In this document: piece after piece, positions 1 to 8,763 of the stretch
Layout: each line of letters begins with the position of its first letter
Numbering within the stretch: position 1 is the first letter of the stretch
Source: Actinomycetes bacterium
GTDB lineage: Bacteria > Actinomycetota > Thermoleophilia > Gaiellales > Gaiellaceae
Direction: 5' to 3'
NCBI GenBank assembly: GCA_025350775.1
Contig: JANXXF010000187.1
Location: forward strand, 1-27,835
DNA length: 27,835 nt
Notes under the pieces: model-generated
Seen by the model: only the letters and a program-made list of their open reading frames with translations
Databases searched by the model: none
What the model was told of the DNA's origin: nothing
Program-made: the position numbers and the translations under genes

Positions 1-1
1 G

Positions 2-1915
2 CGGGCGCGCGCCCACATCGAGGAGCTCCGCGGCGGCAAGTCCGCGATCGTCATCACCGAGCTCCCGTACGGCGTCAAGAAGGGCGGCGACAACGGCGTG
101 ATCAAGAAGATCGCCGACCTCGTCGGCGACAAGGTGCTCACCGAGATCTCCGACCTGGCCGACCACTCCGACCGCACCGGCATGCGCATCCAGGTCGAGT
201 TGAAACGCGACGCGATCCCGCAGGTCGCCCTGAACAAGCTGTTCAAGCACACCGCGCTGCAGACGACGTTCGGCTACAACGCCGTCGCGCTCGTCGGTGG
301 CGTGCCGCGCACGCTGTCGTTGCTCGAGCTGATCCGCCACTACCTGGAGTACCAGCGCGAGGTCGTGACCCGCCGCTGCAAGTACGAGCTGCGTAAGGCC
401 GAGGCCCGCGCGCACATCCTCCAGGGCTACCTGATCGCGCTCGACAACCTCGACGAGGTGATCGCGCTCATCCGCGCCGCCAACGACACCGACGATGCCC
501 GCACCGGACTGATGACCCGCTTCGGCCTCAGCGAGGACCAGGCCCAGGCGATCCTCGACCTCCGCCTGCGCGCCCTCACCGGACTCGAGCGCAAGCGCGT
601 CGAGGACGAGTTCTCCGACCTCCAGGAGCGCATCGCCGAGCTGCGCGCGATCCTCGGCGACGAGCGCCGCATCGCCGCCGTCATCCGCGAGGAGCTCTCC
701 GAGATCAAGGCGATCTACGCGAAGCACGACGACCGGCGCAGCGAGATCGTCCACGGCGAGACCGAGCTCGAGCTCGAGGACATGATCGCCGAGGAGGACA
801 TGGTCATTGCGATCACACGCTCGGGCTACATCAAGCGCCTGCCGGTGACCGCGTACCGCGAGCAGCGCCGCGGCGGCATCGGCGTGATGGGCATGGACCT
901 CAAGGACGAGGACTACATCGAGCATCTCTTCGTCGCGTCGACGCACGACTTCCTGCTCTTCTTCTCCAATGTCGGCAAGGTCTACCGGCTGAAGGTGCAC
1001 GAGCTGCCGCTCGGGTCGCGCCAGTCGAAGGGTCGCGCGATCGTCAACCTGCTGCCGTTCCGCCAGGGCGAGCAGGTGCGCGCCGTCGTGCAGACACGCG
1101 CCTTCGCCGAGGCGAAGTACCTTGTCTTCGGCACGAAGAACGGCGTCGTCAAGAAGACCGAGCTGGCGGCGTACAACACGACGTTGAAGGCCGACGGGAT
1201 CATCGCCATCAAGATGCGCGAGGGCGACGAGCTCGTCGCCGTGCGGCACTCCACCGGCGACAACGACCTGCTGATGGTGTCGCGCCTCGGCCAGGCGGTG
1301 CGCTTCCACGAGAGCGCTGTGCGCTCGATGGGCCGTGACGCCTCCGGTGTCCAGGGCATGAAGCTGCGCCTCGGCGCCGGCGACGAGGTGATCACCCTCG
1401 ACGTCGCGCTCGACGACACCGACCTGCTCGTCGTCACCGACAACGGCTACGGCAAGCGCACCCGCGTCTCCGAATATCCGCGCAAGGGGCGCGGCACCCA
1501 GGGCGTCAAGACGGTGCAACTGACCGAGGCGAAGGGCCGCCTCGCCGGCGCGCGCATCGTCCGCGACGGCTACCAGGTGATGCTGATCACCACCGGCGGC
1601 ACCGTGATCAAGATGCCGGTCGAGGACGTCAAGCGGCTCGGCCGCTCGACGCAGGGCGTGATCATTATGCGGCTGCGCCGCGACGAGATCGTGTCGAGCA
1701 TCGCACCGGTGCTCGAATCGGAGTCCGAGGAGGCCGCAGCCGACGCAGCGGACGCTGCTGACGAGCTCACCGGCGCCAGCCTGCCGAGCGGCCCGGTCGC
1801 GCCGACGCAGCCGGCACTCGGCGCCGAGCCCGCTGAGCCGGCCGAGGACGGCGACGAGGACGACGAGCCATTCGACAGCGATGACGGCGACGCGAGCGAC
1901 TTCGACGATGAGTAG
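2..1915 (+). CDS. gyrA: DNA gyrase subunit A (5' end outside window)
   Basis: This is the C-terminal 637 residues of the gyrase A subunit, which breaks and rejoins DNA and wraps it for negative supercoiling. The frame is open from base 2, and the first residues (…SAIVITELPYGV…) are a conserved GyrA core stretch, so the GTG at 98 is not the real start; the N-terminal third with the catalytic Tyr lies upstream. The rest of the breakage-reunion domain and the coiled coil run to about base 720. The six-bladed beta-pinwheel follows to about 1690, with recurring GYxKR / GxVxK blade motifs. The GyrA box at 863-883 reads QRRGGIG, where QRRGG(K/R)G is usual. A 60-70 residue tail rich in Asp, Glu and Ala ends the protein; acidic tails modulate wrapping in other gyrases. 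The GyrA box favours gyrA over parC. Confidence 0.96.
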   Translation, partial: RARAHIEELRGGKSAIVITELPYGVKKGGDNGVIKKIADLVGDKVLTEISDLADHSDRTGMRIQVELKRDAIPQVALNKLFKHTALQTTFGYNAVALVGGVPRTLSLLELIRHYLEYQREVVTRRCKYELRKAEARAHILQGYLIALDNLDEVIALIRAANDTDDARTGLMTRFGLSEDQAQAILDLRLRALTGLERKRVEDEFSDLQERIAELRAILGDERRIAAVIREELSEIKAIYAKHDDRRSEIVHGETELELEDMIAEEDMVIAITRSGYIKRLPVTAYREQRRGGIGVMGMDLKDEDYIEHLFVASTHDFLLFFSNVGKVYRLKVHELPLGSRQSKGRAIVNLLPFRQGEQVRAVVQTRAFAEAKYLVFGTKNGVVKKTELAAYNTTLKADGIIAIKMREGDELVAVRHSTGDNDLLMVSRLGQAVRFHESAVRSMGRDASGVQGMKLRLGAGDEVITLDVALDDTDLLVVTDNGYGKRTRVSEYPRKGRGTQGVKTVQLTEAKGRLAGARIVRDGYQVMLITTGGTVIKMPVEDVKRLGRSTQGVIIMRLRRDEIVSSIAPVLESESEEAAADAADAADELTGASLPSGPVAPTQPALGAEPAEPAEDGDEDDEPFDSDDGDASDFDDE

Positions 1916-1967
1916 CCCGGCGCGGCAGCTGAACGCCTGCTCACCGGCGTAAGGATTCCGTGAGGAA

Positions 1968-1985
1968 AGGGGGCTACGGCCCCCT
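1968..1985 (+). terminator. GC-rich hairpin after gyrA, possible terminator
   Basis: AGGGGGC and GCCCCCT form a perfect 7-bp stem around a TACG tetraloop, 53 nt after the gyrA stop. There is no T-tract, so it is a terminator of the U-less high-GC kind or simply a stable hairpin. The next gene has its own -10-like box just downstream, which fits a transcription unit boundary here. Confidence 0.45.
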
Positions 1986-1993
1986 GCCGAAGG

Positions 1994-1999
1994 TATAGA
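1994..1999 (+). promoter_or_regulatory. -10-like box TATAGA, near-leaderless start for the amidase
   Basis: TATAGA lies 8 nt before the ATG at 2008. Similar boxes recur at the same distance before other genes in this window. No clear -35 is seen. An AGAGG at 1997-2001 overlaps it and could instead act as a weak ribosome binding site. Confidence 0.4.
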
Positions 2000-2007
2000 G
2001 GCCGGAG

Positions 2008-4248
2008 ATGAGTCGCCGGACCGTCATCACGCTCGTCCTTGCCGCGCTTGCGCTGCCGGCCGCAGCACACGCCGGCAGGCCCGTGCTGACGGCTGTCGAG
2101 GTGCCCGTCGCCGGCGCGCGCAGCCTGTCGCTGGTGCGGTCGCCGCGGCCGTTCACGATGGTCGGGCTGCACTGGCGTGGCACCGGCACCGTCGAGTTCC
2201 GCACGCGCAGCCTGGCCAGCCGCTGGAGCGTCTGGCACGAGGCAGCGCCCGAGGCCGAGGACGCACCCGACCGGGGGAGCCCCGAGCGGGCCGCGGCGCG
2301 CGGCTGGCACACCGGCAACCCGTACTGGACGGGTGCCTCCGACAGGATCGAGACACGAGTTCACGGCCGCGTTGCACGGATCCGGGCCGAGACGATCTGG
2401 AGCGCCGCCGACGGCAGCACCGGGGCGGGAACGCGCCGCTCGACGGCCGGGGTCGGCAGCCCTGCCTTCATCAGCCGCGCTGCCTGGGGCGCGAACGAGC
2501 AGCTCGAGCGGCCACCCGCGTTCGCACCGGCCGTTCGCTTCGTCGTCGTCCACCACACAGCCGGAGCGAACGCCTACACGCGGCAGCAATCCGCCGCGAT
2601 CGTCCGGGGCATCCAGCTGTACCACGTGTCGGGCAACGGCTGGAACGACATTGGCTACAACTTCCTCGTCGACAAGTACGGCCAGGTGTTCGAGGGGCGG
2701 GCCGGCGGCGTCGACAGGCCCGTCATCGGCGCGCACGCCGAGGGCTTCAACGCCGGCTCGGTCGGTATCGCCGTCCTCGGCAGCTACGGCGCGACCGGCC
2801 TGAGCACCGCCGCCCGGACGGCAATCGCGCAACTTATCGCCTGGCGGCTCGACGTCGCCCATGTCGACCCGCTCTCGACTCTTTCCTGGCTGTCAGGCGG
2901 CAACTCGCGCTTCCCGCGCGGTATCCCCATCTTCCTGCGGGCGGTCGGCGGGCATCGTGACACCGGCTTCACCGACTGCCCCGGCGACAAGGCGTACCGT
3001 AGCCTCGCCGGCATCGCCGGCGCCGCGTCCCTCATCGGCCTGCCGAAGATCTACGAGCCCCGCACGACCGGCAAGCCCGGCGGGCCGGTGCGCTTCACCG
3101 CCAGACTCTCCCGGGCGGGCGCCTGGCAACTTGCGGTGGTGAATGCGGCGGGCGTGCAGGTGACGGCCACCCGGGGCAACGGCCTCGAGATCGACTGGAC
3201 CTGGGACGCCGGCCTGCAGCCCCCGGGTGTCTACACCTGGACGCTCGCGAGTGGCGCGGCCCTGGCCGCCGGAGGCACTGTGGGCACGAAGCCAGCGCCG
3301 CCGCCCCCGCCGCCCCCGCCGCCCACGACCACCACGCCGTCACCGACGCCGCCACCGGGGCCCGTGGTGCCGCCGCCCACCACGACGCCGTCTCCCGGGC
3401 CTGCAACGTCGCCCGTCTCGTTCGTCATCGGCTTCGCCCTCTCGACGGCGGTGCTCTCGCCGAACGGCGACGGCTCGAACGACACCGCCGCCGTCACGTA
3501 TGTGCTGGTCAAGGGCGCGTACGTCACCGCCTTCGTGCTCGACCAGTCCGGGATCGTGGTCGCGCAGACGCTCTTCTCCGAGCAGAAGCAGTCGGCACGG
3601 AGGCAGAGCTTCACGTGGACGCCCGACGTGCTCCCGGACGGCCGCTACCGTTTCGTCGTGGCGGCCCGCCTCGCCGACGGCCAGCAGACCAGCGTCGGCC
3701 AGGACGTCCTCGTCGACAGGACGCTCGCTCTGTTCGCTGTCGCACCGATCGCCTTCTCGCCCAACGGTGACGGCGCCGCCGACTCCACCACGCTCTCGTT
3801 CACGCTCGGCAAGCCGGCTCTGGTCGCCGTGCGCATCCTGGCACCGGACGGATCGGTGGCAGCACTGCCGTTCACAGGGCAGCTGCCGGCGGGCACGCAG
3901 CAGCTCACCTGGGACGGAAGCGGCGTCGCCGGCCGGCTCCCGGACGGCACCTACACCGCGCAGGTGACAGCAGTCGACGGGCTCGGCGACCTCGTCCAGC
4001 AGCTGGCGGTGACGATCGACACGGTGGCGCCGACGCTGACGCTGCTGTCGGGGCCGGAGCTGCGTCTGTCGCTGTCCGAGGCCGCCACGGTGACTATCGT
4101 CGTCAACGGCGTGCAGACGACGCTCGCTGCCGGGCCGGGCGCCTTCCAGGTGCCGCCGACGGTGCCGCCGGCCGCCCCGCCGGCCAGCCTGAGCGCCGTC
4201 GCCACAGACGCGGCCGGCAATGTCTCGGGCACCGCCGTCTGGCCTTGA
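2008..4248 (+). CDS. Secreted N-acetylmuramoyl-L-alanine amidase (PGRP domain) with FlgD-like Ig repeats
   Basis: A 746-aa exported protein likely to cleave the amide bond between MurNAc and the stem peptide of peptidoglycan. It has a classic signal peptide (RR, hydrophobic core, cleavage near AHA22). A beta-rich N-terminal region (about 25-140) of unknown function follows. The PGRP/Amidase_2 domain covers about 150-345, with VVVHHTAG (zinc His182), [16 protein letters not shown], and [12 protein letters not shown] giving His316 and Cys324. The 8-residue His-Cys spacing matches the T7 lysozyme-type zinc site. A Pro/Thr linker (about 429-465) leads to two FlgD-like Ig repeats that each start with SPNGDG (near 484 and 583), then a short final beta domain. 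The repeats probably hold the enzyme at the wall or in a complex (inference). It stands alone between gyrA and the fab operon. Confidence 0.88.
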   Translation: MSRRTVITLVLAALALPAAAHAGRPVLTAVEVPVAGARSLSLVRSPRPFTMVGLHWRGTGTVEFRTRSLASRWSVWHEAAPEAEDAPDRGSPERAAARGWHTGNPYWTGASDRIETRVHGRVARIRAETIWSAADGSTGAGTRRSTAGVGSPAFISRAAWGANEQLERPPAFAPAVRFVVVHHTAGANAYTRQQSAAIVRGIQLYHVSGNGWNDIGYNFLVDKYGQVFEGRAGGVDRPVIGAHAEGFNAGSVGIAVLGSYGATGLSTAARTAIAQLIAWRLDVAHVDPLSTLSWLSGGNSRFPRGIPIFLRAVGGHRDTGFTDCPGDKAYRSLAGIAGAASLIGLPKIYEPRTTGKPGGPVRFTARLSRAGAWQLAVVNAAGVQVTATRGNGLEIDWTWDAGLQPPGVYTWTLASGAALAAGGTVGTKPAPPPPPPPPPTTTTPSPTPPPGPVVPPPTTTPSPGPATSPVSFVIGFALSTAVLSPNGDGSNDTAAVTYVLVKGAYVTAFVLDQSGIVVAQTLFSEQKQSARRQSFTWTPDVLPDGRYRFVVAARLADGQQTSVGQDVLVDRTLALFAVAPIAFSPNGDGAADSTTLSFTLGKPALVAVRILAPDGSVAALPFTGQLPAGTQQLTWDGSGVAGRLPDGTYTAQVTAVDGLGDLVQQLAVTIDTVAPTLTLLSGPELRLSLSEAATVTIVVNGVQTTLAAGPGAFQVPPTVPPAAPPASLSAVATDAAGNVSGTAVWP

Positions 4249-4272
4249 CGCAGAGCGCCCCGGCGCCGCGAG

Positions 4273-4278
4273 TAGACT
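4273..4278 (+). promoter_or_regulatory. Candidate -10 box of the fab operon (TAGACT)
   Basis: TAGACT is identical to the box before accD (10408-10413). Transcription would start near 4285, leaving a leader of about 26 nt that carries the GGAGAGAG ribosome binding site at 4300-4307. Its position argues against the upstream in-frame TTG at 4245 as the fabZ start. A TTGACG at 4245-4250 sits 22 nt upstream, too far for a standard -35. Confidence 0.5.
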
Positions 4279-4310
4279 GCCCGCATGCTGACGCACGTCG
4301 GAGAGAGCGC

Positions 4311-4742
4311 GTGAAGGCGCCGTTCGGCCGGGAGACGATCGAGCAGATCATCCCGCACCGCGACCCGTTCCTGTTTCTGGACGAGGTGCTGGAGCTCGAG
4401 CCGGGCGTCCGTGTGCTCGCGCGCAAATTCGTGCGCGGCGACGAGTGGTTCTTCCCGGGGCACTTTCCGGGCCGGCCGATCATGCCGGGCGTGATCATGG
4501 TCGAGGCGCTCGCCCAGGCCGGCGCGGTGGCGGCGCTCGCCGCCGAGGGCAACGCGGGCAAGCTGGTGCTGTTCGCAGGCATCGACGACCTCCGCTTCAA
4601 GCGACTCGTCTCGCCCGGCGACGAGCTGCTGCTGGAGTGCCAGATCGAGACGGTGCGCGGCCCGGTCGGCAAGGGGCGCGGCAAGGCGACGGTCAACGGT
4701 GAGCTGGCCGTGCGCGGAACTCTGACCTTCGCGATCACGTGA
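4311..4742 (+). CDS. fabZ: 3-hydroxyacyl-ACP dehydratase FabZ
   Basis: This 143-aa hot-dog-fold enzyme removes water from 3-hydroxyacyl-ACP to give trans-2-enoyl-ACP in type II fatty acid synthesis. The start [14 protein letters not shown] and the active-site motif [20 protein letters not shown] are diagnostic. His51 and Glu65 have the 14-residue spacing of the catalytic pair in known FabZ enzymes. I chose GTG 4311 because GGAGAGAG lies 4-11 nt upstream and the length is typical. The frame is open back to a TTG at 4245, but that would precede the likely promoter. It is the first gene of the fab operon and its stop overlaps the fabH GTG by 4 nt. Confidence 0.96.
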   Translation: MKAPFGRETIEQIIPHRDPFLFLDEVLELEPGVRVLARKFVRGDEWFFPGHFPGRPIMPGVIMVEALAQAGAVAALAAEGNAGKLVLFAGIDDLRFKRLVSPGDELLLECQIETVRGPVGKGRGKATVNGELAVRGTLTFAIT

Positions 4743-5761
4743 TCGGCTCCGTTCCGGCGGGGGCGCCACGCGTCGGCATCACCGGCATCGGCGCCAAGGC
4801 ACCCGACCGGATCGTCACGAATCACGAGATCGCCGAGCGCGTCGAGACGAACGATGCCTGGGTGATCGAGCGCACCGGCATCCGCGAGCGCCGTGTCGCT
4901 GCCGAGGGCGAGGCCCTCTCGGATTACGCGATCCCGGCGGCGCAGGTGGCGCTCGAGCAGGCGGGGGTCACGGCCGAGGAGATCGACCTGATCATTGTCG
5001 CCACGCTGACGCCCGACATGGTGTTCCCGTGCACGGCGGCGCTCGTCGGCAACGCGCTCGGCGCGAAGGACGCGGCCGCCTACGATCTGTCCGCCGGCTG
5101 CACCGGGTTCGTCTATGGGATTGCGCAGGCGTACGGCATGATGGCCTCCGGCCTGTCGCGCCGATCGCTCGTGATCGGCGGCGACCTGCTCTCGAAGATC
5201 CTCAACTGGGATGACCGCGGCACCTGCGTGCTGTTCGGTGACGGCGTCGGCGCGGTCGTGCTCGACCATGTCGAGACCGGCGGCTTCCGCGGCTTCGAGC
5301 TGGGCGCCGACGGCGGTGGCGGCATGGACCTCTTCATGCCGGGCGGCGGCTCCCGCCAGCCCGCCACGCACGAGTCGGTCGACCGCGGTGACCACCTGAT
5401 CCACATGAACGGCCGTGAGGTCTTCAAGTTCGCGACGCGCATCCTCGTCTCGTCCGCCGAGCGCACGCTCGCGCAGTGCGGTGTGACGATCGACGACATC
5501 GACGTCTACATCCCGCACCAGGCGAACATGCGCATCATCGAGTACGCCGTGCAGAAGCTGAAGATCCCGGAGGAGAAGGTCGTGATCAACGTCGATCGCT
5601 ACGGCAACACCTCGGGCGGCTCGATCCCGCTCGCGCTTGCCGACGCGCATGCCGAGGGCCGTCTGCGGGACGGCGCGCTCGTGCTGATGACGGGCATGGG
5701 CACCGGGCTGACCTGGGGCTCCAGCATCATCGAGTGGAACGGGACGGGGGTGGGCCGGTGA
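4739..5761 (+). CDS. fabH: Beta-ketoacyl-ACP synthase III (KAS III)
   Basis: FabH starts fatty acid synthesis by condensing an acyl-CoA primer with malonyl-ACP. The protein has 340 aa. The catalytic triad is visible: Cys121 in SAGCTGF, His260 in IPHQANMRI and Asn290 in YGNTSGGS. The N-terminal [13 protein letters not shown] and [12 protein letters not shown] motifs are typical of the family. The GTG start overlaps the fabZ stop (GTGA), and the stop overlaps fabD the same way, so translation is probably coupled. In actinobacteria KAS III often prefers branched primers, but specificity cannot be read here. Confidence 0.96.
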   Translation: MIGSVPAGAPRVGITGIGAKAPDRIVTNHEIAERVETNDAWVIERTGIRERRVAAEGEALSDYAIPAAQVALEQAGVTAEEIDLIIVATLTPDMVFPCTAALVGNALGAKDAAAYDLSAGCTGFVYGIAQAYGMMASGLSRRSLVIGGDLLSKILNWDDRGTCVLFGDGVGAVVLDHVETGGFRGFELGADGGGGMDLFMPGGGSRQPATHESVDRGDHLIHMNGREVFKFATRILVSSAERTLAQCGVTIDDIDVYIPHQANMRIIEYAVQKLKIPEEKVVINVDRYGNTSGGSIPLALADAHAEGRLRDGALVLMTGMGTGLTWGSSIIEWNGTGVGR

Positions 5762-6693
5762 CGGACCTGGGCAAGATCGCCTTCTGCTTTCCCGGCCAGG
5801 GCTCGCTGGAGGAGGGGATGGGCCGCGACATCGCGGAGGCCGTCCCCGAGGCAATGGCCGTGTTTGCCACGGGCAGCCGCGCCAGCGGGCTCGACCTGGA
5901 GGCGCTCTGCTTCGACGGGCCGCTCGAGGGGCTGTTCGAGACCGAGGTGCAGCAGCCCGCGCTCGTCACGGCGAGCCTCGCCGTGCTTGCCGCACTGCGC
6001 GCCCGCGGCATCATGCCCGACTACGTTGTGGGGCACTCGGTGGGCGAGTACGCGGCGCTGGCAGCCGCCGACGCGATGGACATGGCGACCGCGATCGCCC
6101 TCGTCCGCGAGCGCGGCAGCGCGACCGCCGCCGCGGCCCACGAGCACCCCGGCGCGATGGCCGCGATCCTCGGCCTCGAGGACGAGGCAGTCGAGCGGCT
6201 CTGTGCCGGCATCCCCGGCGTGTGGCCCGCCAACTACAACTGCCCCGGCCAGATCGTCGTCTCCGGCGAGCACGCCGCCGTCGAGCAGTTCATCGTGGCC
6301 GCGCAGGCCGAGGGGGCCCGCCGCGCCGTGATGCTCAAGGTCTCCGGCGCGTTCCACAGCCCGCTCGTCGAGGGTGCCGCCGACCGGCTTCGCCCGGCGG
6401 TCGAGCAGATCCACTTCAACGAGCCGCGCGTCCCGTTCGTCTCGACGGTCACGGCGCGCGTCGAGCACGCCGATCGCATCGGGGCGCTCCTCGTCGAGCA
6501 GCTGACGACCCCGGTCAGGTTCACCCAGTCGGTCGCCGCCCTCGTGCGCGAGGGCGTCCAGACCTTCATCGAGGTTGGGCCGGGCACCGTGCTCTCCGGG
6601 CTCGTCAAGCGGATCGACCGCAGCGTCACCACTTTCTCCGTCAACAACCTCGCGGCTCTTACGAAGCTCGAGGACACCGTGAAGGCGGCCTAG
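5758..6693 (+). CDS. fabD: Malonyl-CoA:ACP transacylase
   Basis: FabD moves malonyl from CoA to the acyl carrier protein. The product has 311 aa. It opens with FCFPGQGSLEEGMG, has the nucleophile Ser94 in GHSVGEYAAL and the partner His200 in GAFHSPLV, and ends with the family motif EVGPGTVLSGLVKR. GHSVGE replaces the commoner GHSLGE, a mild change. The frame is open further upstream, but GTG 5758 overlaps the fabH stop by 4 nt and puts the FPGQG motif at the normal distance from the N-terminus. The gene that usually follows, acpP, is not here; fabG starts one base after the stop. Confidence 0.96.
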   Translation: MTDLGKIAFCFPGQGSLEEGMGRDIAEAVPEAMAVFATGSRASGLDLEALCFDGPLEGLFETEVQQPALVTASLAVLAALRARGIMPDYVVGHSVGEYAALAAADAMDMATAIALVRERGSATAAAAHEHPGAMAAILGLEDEAVERLCAGIPGVWPANYNCPGQIVVSGEHAAVEQFIVAAQAEGARRAVMLKVSGAFHSPLVEGAADRLRPAVEQIHFNEPRVPFVSTVTARVEHADRIGALLVEQLTTPVRFTQSVAALVREGVQTFIEVGPGTVLSGLVKRIDRSVTTFSVNNLAALTKLEDTVKAA

Positions 6694-6694
6694 T

Positions 6695-7423
6695 GTGACC
6701 GGCTTCTGCTCGCTCGAGGGCAAGCTCGCTCTCGTCACCGGGGCGTCGCGCGGCATCGGCCGGGCGATCGCCGAGGAGCTGGCGCGCGCCGGCGCAACGG
6801 TCGTGATCGGCTACCGCTCCGGCGCCGACGAGGCCGCCGAGGTGGCAGCTGCGATCGGCGGCCGCGCGATCCGGGCCGACGTCGCCGACGCCGCGGACGC
6901 GGCCCGGCTGATCGCCGAGGCGGGCGACCTCGACATCCTCGTCAACAACGCGGGCCTCACCCGCGACGGCCTGCTGCTGCGGATGTCCGACGACGACTGG
7001 CAAACCGTGATCGACACAAATCTCTCCGGCACCTTCTACACCTGCCGCGCCGTGGCGCGTGGGATGCTGAAGCGGCGTGGCGGCTCGATCATCAACATCT
7101 CGAGCATCGTCGGCATCCACGGCAATCTCGGCCAGGCGAACTACAGCGCCTCGAAGGCCGGGATCATCGGCTTCACCAAGTCGCTGGCCCGGGAGGTCGG
7201 TGGCCGCGGCGTGCGCGCCAACGTCATCGCACCGGGCTACGTGCAGACGCGCCTCACCGAGGCGATCCCCGAGGAGCTGCAGCAGGGCATGCTGGCGGCG
7301 ACGCCGCTGGGCCGCTTCGGGCTGCCGGAAGACATCACCGGGGCGGTACGCTTTCTCGCCTCGGACGAATCGTCGTTCGTGACGGGCGCAGTGCTCGTCG
7401 TCGACGGCGGGCTGGGGATGTGA
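6695..7423 (+). CDS. fabG: 3-oxoacyl-ACP reductase
   Basis: FabG reduces 3-oxoacyl-ACP with NADPH. This 242-aa short-chain dehydrogenase has the nucleotide-binding TGASRGIGRAIA, the NNAG motif and the catalytic set Ser137, Tyr150 and Lys154 (ISSIVGIHGNLGQANYSASKAG region), with spacing like E. coli FabG. The C-terminal VTGAVLVVDGGLGM is typical. It starts at GTG 6695, one base after the fabD stop, and ends one base before the fabF ATG. Its place in the operon supports FabG rather than another SDR enzyme. Confidence 0.94.
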   Translation: MTGFCSLEGKLALVTGASRGIGRAIAEELARAGATVVIGYRSGADEAAEVAAAIGGRAIRADVADAADAARLIAEAGDLDILVNNAGLTRDGLLLRMSDDDWQTVIDTNLSGTFYTCRAVARGMLKRRGGSIINISSIVGIHGNLGQANYSASKAGIIGFTKSLAREVGGRGVRANVIAPGYVQTRLTEAIPEELQQGMLAATPLGRFGLPEDITGAVRFLASDESSFVTGAVLVVDGGLGM

Positions 7424-7424
7424 C

Positions 7425-8681
7425 ATGAGCGGCACGACGCGGCGACGAGTGGTCATCACGGGCATCGGTGCCCTCACCTCGCTCGGCCTGACGGCCGAGG
7501 AGAGCTGGCAGGGCCTGATCGCAGGCAAGTCCGGGGCGGGCCCGATCACCATGATCCCCGAGATCGAGAAGTACGCGGTCAAGTTCGCCTGCGAGCTGAA
7601 AGGGTTCGACCCGACCGACTGGATCGACCGCAAGGAAGCGCGTCGCATGGACCGCTTCGCGCAGATTGTGATCGCCGCGGCGCGCATGGCCGAGACCGAC
7701 TCGGGAATCGATATCGCCGCCGAGCCCGACCGGGTGGGCGCGTCGATAGCGACCGGCATTGGCGGCATCAAGTCGTTCCAGGACTCGTACGACATGCTGC
7801 TCGAGCGTGGCGCCGACCGGCTGACGCCGTTCGCGATCCCGTCGATCATCCCCAACATGGGTGCCGCCTGGGTGTCGATGACGCTGGGCACGCAGGGGCC
7901 GCTGTCGGCGCAATGCACCGCGTGCGCCGCCTCCAACATGGCGATCGGCGACGGCCTCGACGCGATTCGCCTGGGCCGTGCCGACGTGATGCTCTGCGGC
8001 GGCACCGAGGCCGCGATCACCGCCGTCAGCGTCGCCGGCTTCGCCGCGATGCGCGCTCTGTCGCGACGCAACGACGACCCCACGCGCGCCAGCCGCCCGT
8101 TCGACGCCGACCGTGACGGCTTTGTCATGGGCGAGGCCGCCGCCGTGCTCGTCCTGGAGGAGCTCGAGCACGCGAAGGCGCGTGGCGCCAGGATCTACGC
8201 GGAGCTGCTGGGCTACGGCGTCTCCTCCGACGCAAATCACATCACCGACCCCGATCCGACCGGTGCCAATCCGGCCCGGGCGATCCGCATGTCGCTCGCC
8301 GACGCCGGCATCGGGCCGGGCGACGTCGACTACATCAACGCGCACGCCACGTCGACGCCGGTGGGCGACTCCTCCGAGACGCGCGTCATCAAGCAGGTAC
8401 TCGGCGAGGAGCATGCGCACCAGGTGCCTGTCTCGGGGACGAAGGGCGCGACCGGGCACTGCCTGGGCGCCGCCGGCGCCGTCGAGGCGATGTTCGCGGT
8501 GCGCGCCATCACCGACGGCGTCCTGCCGCCGACGATCAACCTCGACACGCCTGACCCGTCGTGCGATCTCGACTACGTGCCGAACGTGGCGCGGAAGGCG
8601 GACGTCCGGGTGGCACTCTCGAACTCGTTCGGGTTCGGCGGGCACAACGCCTGCATCGTGCTCGGCCGCTACGAGGGCTGA
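7425..8681 (+). CDS. fabF: Beta-ketoacyl-ACP synthase II (KAS II)
   Basis: FabF carries out the elongating condensation of acyl-ACP with malonyl-ACP. The 418-aa protein has the KAS Cys-His-His triad: Cys167 in CTACAASNMAIGDG, His307 in NAHATSTPVGD and His345 in GTKGATGHCLGAAG, with Lys340. It starts VVITGIGALTSLG and ends SNSFGFGGHNACIVLGRY, both typical of the family. It is the last gene of the fab operon and is followed by a strong hairpin at 8703-8723. A Ser often seen after the active Cys (CASG) is Ala here (CAAS), which is a minor change. Confidence 0.96.
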   Translation: MSGTTRRRVVITGIGALTSLGLTAEESWQGLIAGKSGAGPITMIPEIEKYAVKFACELKGFDPTDWIDRKEARRMDRFAQIVIAAARMAETDSGIDIAAEPDRVGASIATGIGGIKSFQDSYDMLLERGADRLTPFAIPSIIPNMGAAWVSMTLGTQGPLSAQCTACAASNMAIGDGLDAIRLGRADVMLCGGTEAAITAVSVAGFAAMRALSRRNDDPTRASRPFDADRDGFVMGEAAAVLVLEELEHAKARGARIYAELLGYGVSSDANHITDPDPTGANPARAIRMSLADAGIGPGDVDYINAHATSTPVGDSSETRVIKQVLGEEHAHQVPVSGTKGATGHCLGAAGAVEAMFAVRAITDGVLPPTINLDTPDPSCDLDYVPNVARKADVRVALSNSFGFGGHNACIVLGRYEG

Positions 8682-8702
8682 GCCTGGATCCGGCGCTTGG
8701 CG

Positions 8703-8723
8703 CGGGCGGGTGCATCCCGCCCG
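8703..8723 (+). terminator. Strong GC hairpin after fabF, likely operon terminator
   Basis: CGGGCGGG and CCCGCCCG pair as a perfect 8-bp stem around TGCAT, 22 nt after the fabF stop. There is no T-tract. A new -10-like box follows at 8750, which supports a boundary between transcription units. Confidence 0.55.
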
Positions 8724-8749
8724 GCCTCGGCGCCCGCCCGGCCGTCGGA

Positions 8750-8755
8750 TAGCGT
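8750..8755 (+). promoter_or_regulatory. -10-like box TAGCGT before the HAD gene
   Basis: TAGCGT lies 8 nt before ATG 8764, the same arrangement as before the amidase and accD genes. No ribosome binding site is evident, so a near-leaderless mRNA is likely. Confidence 0.4.
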
Positions 8756-8763
8756 TCCCGGCC

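Noticed and set aside
98..100. GTG at 98 as the start of the first gene
   Set aside because: The frame is open to base 2 and the upstream residues are conserved GyrA core sequence, so the gene begins outside the window.
4245..4247. TTG at 4245 as the fabZ start
   Set aside because: It would lie inside the amidase stop region and upstream of the likely promoter, and adds 22 residues not seen in FabZ. GTG 4311 has a good ribosome binding site.
4103..5854. 583-codon open frame antisense to fabZ and fabH
   Set aside because: It is the high-GC shadow of well supported genes, with no recognisable domain.
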